Assembly: GCA_016180645.1 (NCBI GenBank)
Contig: JACPAV010000015.1
Coordinates: 1 to 64,000 of the forward strand
Reading direction: 5' to 3'
DNA length: 64,000 nt
Source: Nitrospirota bacterium
Lineage (GTDB): Bacteria; JACPQY01
In this document: positions 25,955-34,700 of the stretch, one piece after another
Layout of the letters: each line of letters opens with the position of its first letter
How positions within the stretch are numbered: the first letter of the stretch is position 1
Translations under genes and position numbers: made by a program
Notes under the pieces: generated by a model
Told to the model about the DNA's origin: nothing
Database searches by the model: none
The model's input: only the letters and a program-made list of their open reading frames with translations

Positions 25955-27670
25955 ATGCTGACGAAACTTACGATCTCCAACTTCAAACTCTTCGACAGGG
26001 TGGAGATTGATCTTGCAGAACGGGTGGTCTTTGTCGGACCGAACAACGCCGGCAAGACCTCGGCGTTGCAGGCCCTCGCGCTTTGGAGCATCGGTCTGCG
26101 TCGCTGGGTGGAAAAGCGCGGACGAGGAAACGTTCCGAAGGAGCGCGCGGGTGTGACCATCAACCGGCGAGATCTCATTGCCCTTCCGGTCCCTTCCGCG
26201 AATCTCCTCTGGCGTGATCTTCATGTGCGCGAAAGCGTTCACGAGACGGAGAAGCCCAAAACACGCAACGTTCTGATCGAGATCAGCGTTGCAGGTGTGG
26301 ATGAAGGGAAGGAGTGGACGACGAGTTTCGAATTTGACTACGCGAACGAGGAGTCTTTCTATTGCCGATCGAAGCTGGGTCCGGGGGGATCCAGACTGGA
26401 GATATCGGAAGCGGCGGCAAACGTGGTCTTGGCGTACCTCCCGCCCATGTCAGGCCTGGCCTCCAACGAAACCCGGCTTGACGAAGGTGCAATCGCCGTC
26501 AGGATCGGGGAAGGAAGGACCGCGGAAGTCCTCAGGAACCTCTGCTGGCAGGCACTCCAGGGGAAAGGGGATCAATGGAGAAAGATTGTGGACAGGATGA
26601 AGGCTCTGTTCGGGGTCAGACTGGATGAACCGAAATACGTTAAGGAACGGGGTGAAGTAGTCATGTCTTTCGTAGGGCAAGGGGGAGTGCGTCTGGATTT
26701 GTCCTCCAGTGGTCGAGGCCAGCAACAGACGCTGCTTCTGCTCGCTCATATGGCGGCAAATCCTGGAGCGGTTCTCCTATTGGACGAGCCGGATGCCCAT
26801 CTTGAAATACTCCGGCAGCGTCAGATCTACCAAGTCCTGACGGATACGGCCGCGGAAACGGGCAGCCAAATAATCGCCGCCAGCCACTCGGAAGTCATCT
26901 TGAATGAAGCCGCGGACCGAGATTCTGTCGTCGCATTTGTGGGGGCCCCGCATCGAATCGACGGTCAGGGAAGTCAGGTTTTGAAGGCTCTGAAGGAAAT
27001 CGGCTTCGAGCAGTACGTTCAGGCCGAAGAGACCGGTTGGGTGCTCTACCTGGAAGGGTCTACGGATCTCGCCATTCTCCGCGCATTTGCGGCAAAGCTC
27101 ACTCACCCCGCCAGCGCGATGCTTGAGCGTCCGTTCGTTCACTATGTAGCGAATCAGCCGGGAAAGGCCCGGGACCATTTCTATGGTCTTCGTGAGGCAA
27201 AGCCCGATCTCGTCGGAATAGCATTATACGATCGATTGGATCAAACGCTCTCCAACGACCCCAACCTCGTCCAAACCCAGTGGCGCAGACGCGAGATCGA
27301 GAACTATCTTTGCCAACGCGACACCCTGCTGGCTTGGGCTGAAGCTCAGGGCCGGCCCCAAGGCGATCTGTTCGCGTCCGCTTGGCGATCAAGGATGAAC
27401 GAGTCCATTGATGAGATTGCCTCGGCACTGGCCGCGCTTCGCAAGCCGGCGCCGTGGAGTCCGGATATCAAAGCGAGTGACGACTTTCTTGACCCATTGT
27501 TCAAGAGATTTTACGAAGCTTTGAGCCTGCCCGGTCTCCTGAGGAAAACCGACTACCACACACTCGCGCCCTTCGTGCCCATTGACCAGATTGACAAGGA
27601 AGTTCGGGAAAAGCTCGATACTATTGTCGCGACCGCATTGATAGCTCACCCGCGTGGGGGTCCGGCATAG
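25955..27670 (+). CDS. OLD-like AAA ATPase with C-terminal Toprim domain (probable defence protein)
   Basis: 571 residues. SMC/RecF-type ATPase domain: VVFVGPNNAGKTSALQAL (Walker A, residues ~26-40), LSSSGRGQQQTLLLLAHM (signature), AVLLLDEPDAHLE (Walker B) and IIAASHSEVIL (switch His). Residues ~360-571 look like a Toprim nuclease: VLYLEGSTDLAILRAF gives the first acidic residue and VGIALYDRLDQ the acidic pair. This is the architecture of OLD-family proteins, including GajA of the Gabija system, but no UvrD-type GajB partner is adjacent. It starts 50 bp after hsdS and is the first of three cargo blocks. Antiphage function is inferred from family and location. Confidence 0.8.
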   Translation: MLTKLTISNFKLFDRVEIDLAERVVFVGPNNAGKTSALQALALWSIGLRRWVEKRGRGNVPKERAGVTINRRDLIALPVPSANLLWRDLHVRESVHETEKPKTRNVLIEISVAGVDEGKEWTTSFEFDYANEESFYCRSKLGPGGSRLEISEAAANVVLAYLPPMSGLASNETRLDEGAIAVRIGEGRTAEVLRNLCWQALQGKGDQWRKIVDRMKALFGVRLDEPKYVKERGEVVMSFVGQGGVRLDLSSSGRGQQQTLLLLAHMAANPGAVLLLDEPDAHLEILRQRQIYQVLTDTAAETGSQIIAASHSEVILNEAADRDSVVAFVGAPHRIDGQGSQVLKALKEIGFEQYVQAEETGWVLYLEGSTDLAILRAFAAKLTHPASAMLERPFVHYVANQPGKARDHFYGLREAKPDLVGIALYDRLDQTLSNDPNLVQTQWRRREIENYLCQRDTLLAWAEAQGRPQGDLFASAWRSRMNESIDEIASALAALRKPAPWSPDIKASDDFLDPLFKRFYEALSLPGLLRKTDYHTLAPFVPIDQIDKEVREKLDTIVATALIAHPRGGPA

Positions 27671-27763
27671 GCGACGCGGTTTAAGACTGGCCGCGAGCAA
27701 GACGTTTGGGGCTTCGCTGGCAGTAGATCCCGCAGGCGAAAAGGCACGGGCGAGAGGACAGGA

Positions 27764-27797
27764 AAAGAAAAAGCCCCGTGATTAACCGGCTCACGGG
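27764..27797 (-). terminator. Rho-independent terminator of the small RNA
   Basis: Perfect 7-bp stem CCCGTGA / TCACGGG (27775-27781 and 27791-27797) with a 9-nt loop. On the minus strand it is followed at once by a T-rich run (GGCTTTTTCTTTTCC). On the plus strand there is no T-run, so it works only for leftward transcription. Confidence 0.72.
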
Positions 27798-27857
27798 ACC
27801 AGAAGCCATGTCCAGCGCCATGAGGCGTGGAGTAGCTGCTTGGTTTCCCAAGCATCA
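27765..27857 (-). ncRNA. Candidate small RNA in the defence island
   Basis: A ~93-nt transcript is predicted between a good minus-strand promoter (27863-27891) and a terminator (27764-27797). Reading 5' to 3' on the minus strand it has three stem-loops. The first is a perfect 6-bp stem closed by a GAAA tetraloop (27838-27853). The second is an 8-bp stem with one bulge, TCCA-CGCC / GGCG-x-TGGA (27811-27831). The third is the terminator. No open reading frame of note lies inside and no gene follows on that strand, so it is not a leader. Its 5' region does not match any RNA family I know. It could be a regulator of the flanking defence genes, an RNA antitoxin or an antisense RNA to the 3' end of the upstream AAA/Toprim mRNA. 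Confidence 0.6.
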
Positions 27858-27862
27858 GTACC

Positions 27863-27891
27863 ATCCTAAATGAATTGTCATGACATGTCAA
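27863..27891 (-). promoter_or_regulatory. Promoter and palindromic operator of the small RNA
   Basis: On the minus strand: TTGACA (consensus -35, 27886-27891), 17-bp spacer, TAGGAT (-10, 27863-27868). Two overlapping perfect 10-bp palindromes, TGTCATGACA (27877-27886) and TGACATGTCA (27881-27890), cover the -35 box and spacer and look like a repressor site. Confidence 0.62.
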
Positions 27892-28007
27892 TCATTTCCG
27901 GTCATTTACCGTCATCGCATGCCGGCATGTACCGTGATTGTTTGGGAATCGCAAGCATGACGGGAAGTTCCAGACGGGAACGTAGCACGTGAGGCAGTGG
28001 AATACCT

Positions 28008-28082
28008 CAATCGGAAATCGCAGCCGAACTCGACGCCCTCCTTCCCTCCCTCCTCGACAAAGCCTTCAAAGGTGAATTATAG
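28008..28082 (+). pseudogene. Orphan hsdS 3' end (copy 2)
   Basis: 25 codons reading QSEIAAELDALLPSLLDKAF then KGEL and TAG, one residue different from the end of the intact HsdS (25830-25904). At the DNA level 9 of 75 bases differ and eight of those changes are silent, so this is the tail of a different hsdS allele and not a recent duplication. Nothing HsdS-like lies upstream of it. The next gene starts 9 bp after its stop. The remaining DNA from 27671 to 28007 holds the small-RNA gene and otherwise no gene that I can see. Confidence 0.88.
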
Positions 28083-28091
28083 TTTGGTGAA

Positions 28092-29246
28092 ATGAGATTC
28101 ACGGCGCTTCAAATCGGGAACTGGCGAAACTTTGAGAAGGCGGAAGTCGAGCTTCAGGACCGCGTGTTCCTGGAGGGGCCGAACGCCTCCGGAAAATCCA
28201 ATCTTCTCGACGTGTTTCGATTTCTGCATGATGTGGTGGCGGTGGGCGGCGGTTTTCAAGAAGCGGTGAGGCGGCGTGGCGGAGTGTCAAGCTTGAGATC
28301 GCTGGCTGCCAGGCGTTACTCGGACATTGTGATCAAGGCATCCCTGGGAACTGACCGGGACAGAACCGCCTGGGAGTACGAGGTGTGCTTTAATCAGGAC
28401 AATACGGCTCAGCCCGGTACCCCTCGGCCACTGATCAAGAAGGAAACGGTGACGCATCACGGCAAAATTCTGCGGAATCGACCCGACGAATCGGACGCTC
28501 AGGACCCGGAGCGACTGACCCAGACGTATCTTGAGCAGGTTCATGCCAACAAAGACTTCCGGGAAGTAGCCGAGTTTTTCAGCACTGTTCGCTACCTGCA
28601 CATCGTTCCCCAATTGGTCCGTGACCCGGATCGTTCGAAGGGAATGAAAGACGACCCCTACGGAGGTGATTTCATCGAACAGATCGCCCGAACTCAGAAA
28701 CGAACTCGCGAAGCATGGCTCCGGCGCATCCAAGACGCATTGCGCGTCGCGGTGCCGCAACTTAAGGAGTTGACACTCCAGCAGGACTCTCGGGGCGTTC
28801 CGCATCTCCAAGGCAGATACGAGCACTGGCGCCCACAGGGCGCGTGGCAGACGGAAGAGTTGTTCTCTGATGGCACATTGAGGCTCATGGGCCTGCTGTG
28901 GGCCGCTTTGGACGGCAGCGGACCTTTGTTGCTGGAAGAACCTGAAATCTCACTCCATCCTGAGGTCGTCCGATACATTCCACAGATGTTTTTCCGACTA
29001 CAGCGAAAATCCGGACGGCAATTTGTCGTAAGTACGCATTCACTCGAGGTGGTGGGAGACGAGGGTGTCGGTGTGGACGAGGTTCTGCTTCTTCAGCCCG
29101 GATCAGAGGGAACGGTCTTGCTCCCGGCGAGTCGCCTGAAAGATGTCAAGTCGCTCCTCGAAGGCGGACTCTCATTGGCCGAGGCAGTGATGCCTCACAC
29201 ACGCCCTGAAAGAGCGGAGCAGCTCCCTCTTCTTGCCGACGAATAA
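28092..29246 (+). CDS. RecF/SMC-like AAA ATPase (AAA_21 type)
   Basis: 384 residues. VFLEGPNASGKSNLLDVF (Walker A, residues ~26-43), a long middle insertion, LFSDGTLRLMGLLWA (signature region), GPLLLEEPEISLHPEVV (Walker B with catalytic Glu) and FVVSTHSLEVV (switch His). This is the ATPase type that pairs with small nuclease-like partners in anti-phage modules. The next gene, a DUF4276-like protein, starts 9 bp downstream from a TTG, so they form a two-gene unit bounded on both sides by orphan hsdS tails. The defence role is inferred. Confidence 0.83.
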   Translation: MRFTALQIGNWRNFEKAEVELQDRVFLEGPNASGKSNLLDVFRFLHDVVAVGGGFQEAVRRRGGVSSLRSLAARRYSDIVIKASLGTDRDRTAWEYEVCFNQDNTAQPGTPRPLIKKETVTHHGKILRNRPDESDAQDPERLTQTYLEQVHANKDFREVAEFFSTVRYLHIVPQLVRDPDRSKGMKDDPYGGDFIEQIARTQKRTREAWLRRIQDALRVAVPQLKELTLQQDSRGVPHLQGRYEHWRPQGAWQTEELFSDGTLRLMGLLWAALDGSGPLLLEEPEISLHPEVVRYIPQMFFRLQRKSGRQFVVSTHSLEVVGDEGVGVDEVLLLQPGSEGTVLLPASRLKDVKSLLEGGLSLAEAVMPHTRPERAEQLPLLADE

Positions 29247-29255
29247 CCTTCTCCC

Positions 29256-29858
29256 TTGCCGGTCGTTTTCTCAGGTGCAGTAGAAGGTGTGTTGGACGAA
29301 GCGGTTCTCCGCCGACTTCTCCTGCATATCGGGGCAGGAATTGGACCCATCCATCGAAGGAACGGCAAGGACTCATTGAGACGCAGGGTATCCGCCTTCA
29401 ACAATGCCGCACGGCACTCCCCCTGGATCGTAGTCGTAGACCTGAACCATGAGGCGCACTGCGCTCCGCCGCTGCGAGCATCTTGGCTGCCAAGCCCGGC
29501 TCCAGGAATGTGTTTCCGTGTCGCCGTTCGAGAAATCGAGTCCTGGATCATGGCGGACCGAGCAAGGCTCGCCCGTTACTTGCGGGTCCAGCAGGCTCGG
29601 GTTCCCTCGGACCCGGAGGCGCTCGATGATCCAAAAACAGCGCTGGTTAACCTGGCTCGTACTTCGACCAAGAAAGCCGTCCGGGAAGACATGGTTCCGA
29701 GGCTGGGAAGCGGCAGGAAGATCGGTCCCGCCTATACATCTCGACTGATCGAATTCGTGTCGGACCAGGAACGCGGATGGCGCCCGGACGTGGCAGCGGC
29801 GGGGTCCGACAGCCTGGGAAGATGTCTCAGGTCACTCAGGAATCTTGTCCATTCGTGA
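29256..29858 (+). CDS. DUF4276-like protein, Toprim-like partner of the AAA ATPase
   Basis: 200 residues from TTG 29256. The pattern VFSGAVEGVLDEAVLRRLL at the start (the position of G-E-G-x-T-E in relatives), SPWIVVVDLNHEA (acidic strand end) and CFRVAVREIESWIMADRARLARYL in the centre matches DUF4276 proteins, which share the Toprim-like layout of conserved acids. The usual GEGxTE is altered to AVEGVLDE, so activity may differ. A basic C-terminal region follows. It most likely acts with the preceding ATPase as an effector subunit. Its stop codon overlaps the third hsdS tail by 4 bp. Confidence 0.65.
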   Translation: MPVVFSGAVEGVLDEAVLRRLLLHIGAGIGPIHRRNGKDSLRRRVSAFNNAARHSPWIVVVDLNHEAHCAPPLRASWLPSPAPGMCFRVAVREIESWIMADRARLARYLRVQQARVPSDPEALDDPKTALVNLARTSTKKAVREDMVPRLGSGRKIGPAYTSRLIEFVSDQERGWRPDVAAAGSDSLGRCLRSLRNLVHS

Positions 29859-29923
29859 TCGCCGCCGAACTGGACGCCCTCCTCCCCACCCTCCTCGACA
29901 AGGCCTTCCGGGGTGAATTGTGA
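29855..29923 (+). pseudogene. Orphan hsdS 3' end (copy 3)
   Basis: 23 codons reading VIAAELDALLPTLLDKAFRG then EL and TGA. It is a third version of the conserved HsdS terminal helix, with Thr and Arg replacements and a TGA instead of TAG stop. It abuts the end of the DUF4276-like gene and precedes the next cargo gene by 29 bp. Confidence 0.86.
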
Positions 29924-29952
29924 TTCTCGAGTCCGTCCGCTAGGATGACCCG

Positions 29953-30705
29953 GTGGCAGTCGAAAGAGAAATCTTCCCCAATGCGCCGATTACAGAAGCA
30001 CTGCTGGATGTTCGCGCCAATCTGCCGACCGGCACATCCATCGAGACTCTCGCCGCCTATCACGATTCCATCAGGGCCCGTTACCCGCTCAAACGGGAAA
30101 GGCAGCGGTGGCAAGTCGGTCATGAATTCAGGCCTGCCGGCCCGCCTTCAATTTTGGGGCCGACGGGGGGGCCGGACGGCTACATCTTTGAATCTCAGGA
30201 CAAGAAACAGGCGGTTCAGGCGCGATTGGATGGTTTCACGTTCAACAGGCTGAAACCGTATCATCAATGGGAATCGCTTCGGGAGGAGGCGATGGATCTC
30301 TGGGGTCAATATGTAGAACTTGCGAAACCCACTGCGATCACGCGGCTTGCGCTACGGTACATCAATCGGATCGAAATTCCCTTGCCCGCAGTTGATCTGA
30401 AAGAATACATCCTTACCGGGCCGGAAGTGGCAAGAGGATTGCCTCAGGGGTTGGCCAATTTCTTCATGCGCGTAATGATCCCCAGCCCGGATTCGAGGGC
30501 GACGGCCCTGGTAACGCTGACGATGGAAGTCCCGACAACGGTGGAAGGTCCTTTGCCTTTCATTTTCGATATCGACGTTTTCCATGAGGAGTCCATGGTA
30601 CCGGGAAGCGGTGGAATGCCGAAAGTGCTTGAAAATCTTCACGAATTCAAGAATAATATCTTCTTCGGAAGCATTACGGATAAGTGCAAGAAGCTTTTTA
30701 GATGA
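29953..30705 (+). CDS. TIGR04255-family protein
   Basis: 250 residues from GTG 29953. The opening EIFPNAPITEALLDVRANLP, the middle TRLALRYINRIEIP and the ending LENLHEFKNNIFFGSITDKCKKLF are the conserved blocks of TIGR04255, a family of unknown function frequent in genomic islands. The family often pairs with small hypothetical partners, as here: the next gene begins within its stop codon (ATGA). I cannot assign an activity. Position behind an orphan hsdS tail suggests an island-borne, possibly defensive or stress-related unit. Confidence 0.72.
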   Translation: MAVEREIFPNAPITEALLDVRANLPTGTSIETLAAYHDSIRARYPLKRERQRWQVGHEFRPAGPPSILGPTGGPDGYIFESQDKKQAVQARLDGFTFNRLKPYHQWESLREEAMDLWGQYVELAKPTAITRLALRYINRIEIPLPAVDLKEYILTGPEVARGLPQGLANFFMRVMIPSPDSRATALVTLTMEVPTTVEGPLPFIFDIDVFHEESMVPGSGGMPKVLENLHEFKNNIFFGSITDKCKKLFR

Positions 30706-31187
30706 ACCTGCAGATTGTGGATTCCTCAGGCCACGCTGGGCGTTCTTGGTACGCCCAACCTCCACATGCCATTCTTGTCCATGATTTCTACAATGCCGGC
30801 GGCGCCACCAGCCTCGAGGCGGGGGCCGTCTCTCTGGCCTTGGAGAGAATCGTCGAACACTATGCCGAACCCATTACGAGGAAGCAGAATCCGATTGAGC
30901 AGCGGTTCCGAACCCTTGCCTCAAAATGGAAAGCTGAGACGAAACATCTCTCCTTCATTTCGGCCATGGCTGTTCATCCAGCTTATCAAGGCATAATCGG
31001 CATGGGACCCGCCGTGGTTCCGTACTTGCTGGATGAGTTGGCCCGAGAGCCTGATCACTGGTTTTGGGCGCTCCGGTCCATCACTGGAGTCGATCCCGTT
31101 CCCCCATCCATGCGCGGGCGAGTCCGGGAGATGGCGGCTGCCTGGCTCGATTGGGGCAAACTTCAGGGATATGGCCAGCCGAGGTGA
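30702..31187 (+). CDS. Conserved hypothetical protein of the TIGR04255 unit
   Basis: 161 residues. The C-terminal ~85 residues are a recognisable conserved block: RFRTLASKWKAETKHLSF, then MAVHPAYQGIIGMGPAVVPYLLDEL and DHWFWALRSITGVDPVPP. The block recurs in small proteins of unknown function, where it precedes a DUF7689-type protein exactly as here. The helical GMGPAVVPYLLDELAREPDHWFWAL segment resembles a single HEAT-like hairpin. The N-terminal half is unassigned. Overlaps both neighbours (4 and 17 bp). Confidence 0.68.
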   Translation: MNLQIVDSSGHAGRSWYAQPPHAILVHDFYNAGGATSLEAGAVSLALERIVEHYAEPITRKQNPIEQRFRTLASKWKAETKHLSFISAMAVHPAYQGIIGMGPAVVPYLLDELAREPDHWFWALRSITGVDPVPPSMRGRVREMAAAWLDWGKLQGYGQPR

Positions 31188-31608
31188 CATCGAACAAATC
31201 TTTCCACGCCTGAGGTCCTCCCGGTACGACGTAACGAGTCCGAGGACGATTGAATACAACTGCGTTGCGTGGGCCGCGGGAGACACTCAGCGACGCTGGG
31301 ACCCCGACCCAGATTACTATTGGCCTGAGGGAATTCCGAGGGAATCAACCCTCGTTGCAGTCCAAGCCGTCTTCCTGAATTTGGGGTTTGAAGCCTGTGA
31401 GTCCCCCGACCTGGAATCGGGCTTCGACAAAGTCGCCATCTTCTCCATGCCTCCAAGAATTCCCACCCATGTGGCACGGCAATTGCCCAATGGGAACTGG
31501 ACAAGCAAGTTGGGGGATCTCGAGGACATTGAACATGAATTGAACGGCGTGGAGGGTGAAGAGTACGGGTCAATTAGCCTCATTCTGAAGCGGCCGAAAT
31601 CCAAGTAG
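31171..31608 (+). CDS. DUF7689-like protein
   Basis: 145 residues from ATG 31171, the start that leaves a 17-bp overlap with the previous gene and removes an implausible 46-residue extension. Conserved features: YNCVAWAAGDTQRRWDPDPDYYWPEG with a Cys and a downstream His/Asn pattern that hints at a papain-like or NlpC-like fold, then FDKVAIFSMPPRIPTHVARQL and WTSKLGDLEDIEHELNGVEGEEYG. The invariant-looking NC-x-AWA and TH-x-ARQ could form a Cys-His pair, but this is inference. Last gene of the three-gene unit, converging on mfd. Confidence 0.68.
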   Translation: MASRGDIEQIFPRLRSSRYDVTSPRTIEYNCVAWAAGDTQRRWDPDPDYYWPEGIPRESTLVAVQAVFLNLGFEACESPDLESGFDKVAIFSMPPRIPTHVARQLPNGNWTSKLGDLEDIEHELNGVEGEEYGSISLILKRPKSK

Positions 31609-31715
31609 TTTCCCACTCCCGCCCCTCCTGGCTGTAGCGGCATGAGGCATCGCATGGCGCAGCCGATCGGGCGATGGACTAGCCGAAGCTGTCGCGGTAC
31701 GGGTGACGGGTGGAG

Positions 31716-34700
31716 TCAGTTTTCAGGGGCTGGAGGTTTTTCCGGGAGGAGAGTCCGTCTAATGTTCTTGAGGATTTCGGCGGCTGACTCAGCGGGTTGT
31801 TTGCCTTTGGGAAGCGAAGTGACGAGTTCCAAGGGCGGGGCAAGCTTGAACTCCGCAGGCCGGCTCCGGACCAGTCGAACAAGGCTGTCGGGCGGAACCG
31901 GCGAGGTCGGATCAAAATGCAATGTAAGCGTTGATCCCTTCACCACGAGGCGGACGATTCCGAGACGCTTGAGTTCCAGGCGAAGAATCAGCTCATGAAA
32001 GAATCGCGTCGTGTCCTCCGGGAGGGAGCCGAAGCGGTCGATCATCTCCGACCGGATTTCGTCGAGGACCGACTCGTCCCCGGCCCGGGCGCATTTCCGA
32101 TAGAAGTAGATTCGAAGAGGCATATCCTCCACGTAAAATTCCGGGATGGAGCCGCGGTGGGGCAGGCGGATCTCCGGCTCCATTTCGGGCGTCGTGGGCT
32201 GACCCTTCAGCTCCCGCACGGCCTCCTCGATCAGGCGCAGGTAGGTGTGGAATCCCATTCGGGCGATATGGCCTGACTGGTTCTTCCCCAGGACGTCCCC
32301 CCCCCCGCGGATTTCGAGGTCCCGCTTGGCGAGCCGGTATCCCGATCCGAGGCCGCTCTCCTGAACGGCCTCCAGCCGTTTCACGGCTTCGGGTGTCATC
32401 TGGCCCTCGGGAACGATCAAGTAGGCCTTCGCCTGGATGCCGGAACGGCCGACGCGGCCCCGGAGTTGATAGAGCTGGGCGAGACCGAAGTGATCGGCGT
32501 CGAAAACGATGATCGTGTTGGCATTCGGGATATCGAGGCCCGCCTCGATGATCGACGTGGAGAGGAGCACGTCGATGTCTTTCCGAACGAAATCCATCAG
32601 GACTTTTTCCAGTTCGTCCTCCTTCATTTTTCCGTGGGCCACGCCCAGGCGGGCGGAAGGAACCAGCTTTTCCAGATATTCCGCCGTGGCCCAGATGCCT
32701 CGGATGCGCGGGTGGACGCAGAAGACCTGTCCTTCGCGGTCGAGTTCCTCCTCGATCGCGTGGCGGAGGATGGAATCGTCGTGCGGAGCCACGTAGGTCA
32801 TGATGTCTTTCCGCTCCTGGGGCGGTGTGGCGATGGTGGTGAGGTCGCGAATGCCCAGGAGGGCGAGGTGGAGCGTTCGGGGAATCGGCGTGGCGGTCAG
32901 CGTGAGCACGTCGACCTTCTCGCGGATTTTCTTGATTTTCTCCTTGTGGAGCACGCCGAACCGGTGCTCTTCGTCCACGACGAGCAGGCCCAGATCCGGA
33001 AAGGCGATGTCCGCGCTCAGGAGGCGGTGCGTGCCGATGACCATGTCCACCGCCCCTCCGGAGATCTCGCGAACAATGCGTTTCTGCTCCGCCGGAGGTA
33101 CGAATCGGGACAGCATGCGCACCTTGAGCGGGTAGTCCTTGAGGCGTCGCTCGAACGTTTGGAAATGCTGATAGGCGAGGAGGGTGGTGGGCACGAGAAC
33201 GGCCACTTGTTTCCCGTTCATGGCGACATGGAATGCGGCCCGCAAGGCCACTTCGGTCTTGCCGTAGCCTACGTCGCCGCAAACCAGCCGATCCATGGGT
33301 TGTTGGCGGGATAAGTCCTGGTAGACGGCTTCAATGGCTTCTCTCTGATCCGGTGTTTCCTCGTGCGGGAAGGCGGCCTCGAATTCGCGGAGGTAGTCGT
33401 CGGGGGGCGGGAAGGCGTGGCCGGGGAGACTCTCACGCCGGGCGTAGAGAGCGGCCAGTTCCTTGGCGAGGGCCTTCACCTCTTCTTTAAGTTTCTCTTT
33501 CGAGTTGCGCCAGAACGCGGTGCCGAGCCGGTCCAACTTCGGGGTGATCCCCTCGGAGCCTACGTATTTCTCAAGGAGGCTGATCCGGTCCACCGGCAGG
33601 TAGACGATCGCTTCTTCCGCATACTCGATCTTCAGGTACTGAGCTTCCACGCCGTGGATCGTCAATTCGGCGGCGCCGCGAAAGAGGCCGACTCCGTAGT
33701 CCACGTGGACGACAAAGTCGCCCTCTCGCAGGTCTTCGACGGAGATCTCTTCCCGGGGCTTCTTCGACTTGACCTGTTTTAGTCTCGGTACTGGTGCGCC
33801 GAAGACTTCGTGGTCGGGCACCAAGGCGAGGCGAGCCTCTTCCCAGATGAAGCCTTCGTGGAGGCGACGTCGGATCAGGGTGACGGATGCGGGCTCTTCA
33901 CCGGGGCCGGTCAGGGTGGGCAGAACCTCGAAGGGAATCGATTCCCGCGCGAGGATGCTGCGGAGCCTTTCCTCGCGGGCGTCGTCTTCGACGAAGAAAA
34001 CGCATCGCGTTCCGGAGGCGAGAAGATCCCGGACAAATGGGCCAATGGGGTTCGTGGTCCCTTCCGCTCTGCTCCACGGACGATCCCCTTCGCTACGCTT
34101 CGGGGACGACGACAGGAATCGACAAGAGATCTTCGCGTCGCGAGTTGAGGAATCATGAGGCCTCTGCGTCGTTCCTGCCGGTGAAGCGATCCGGGTCCTG
34201 AACGTTTCGACGGCGTGGCGAAGTTCCAGAAGATCCGAGCAGGTGGTGTGCCACTCGCGGCCCGGATCGGCTCCCGGCCTCAGAACTCGCAGGGGTTCAA
34301 AAATCAGCCGGGTGAATCGGTGGAGGGGCTTGTCCAAATCATTTCCGCGCAATTCGTCTTGCTGTGCATCCTCCCCTGCGCTCCGCTTCGGGGACGACGA
34401 ATGGAATGGCCATGAATGAGTTGCGTCGAATCCATCGATCAGCAGCAGCGTGTTCCCCGGAAGGAGATCCACCACGCGCGCTCCGGCGGGGGATTCCTCG
34501 ACTTGCGGTGGGAAGAGGCTGACCTCATCGAGCTTGCGGATGGATCTCTGAGTTTCCGAGTCGAATTCGCGGAGATCGTCCACGGCGTCGCCCGCCAGTT
34601 CGACCCGGACCGGCTGTGAGGAGAGCGGGGGAAAGATATCCACGACGAACCCGCGAACCGCGTAGTCACCACGACGCTCCACGAGCGTTTTCCGGACATA

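Noticed and set aside
25955-27670. Gabija system (GajA)
   Set aside because: The protein has the OLD-like ATPase-Toprim layout, but no GajB-type UvrD helicase is next to it, so the name is not justified.
27775-27797. Hairpin read as a terminator for the AAA/Toprim gene
   Set aside because: No T-run follows on the plus strand; the T-run is on the minus strand, so it fits the small RNA instead.
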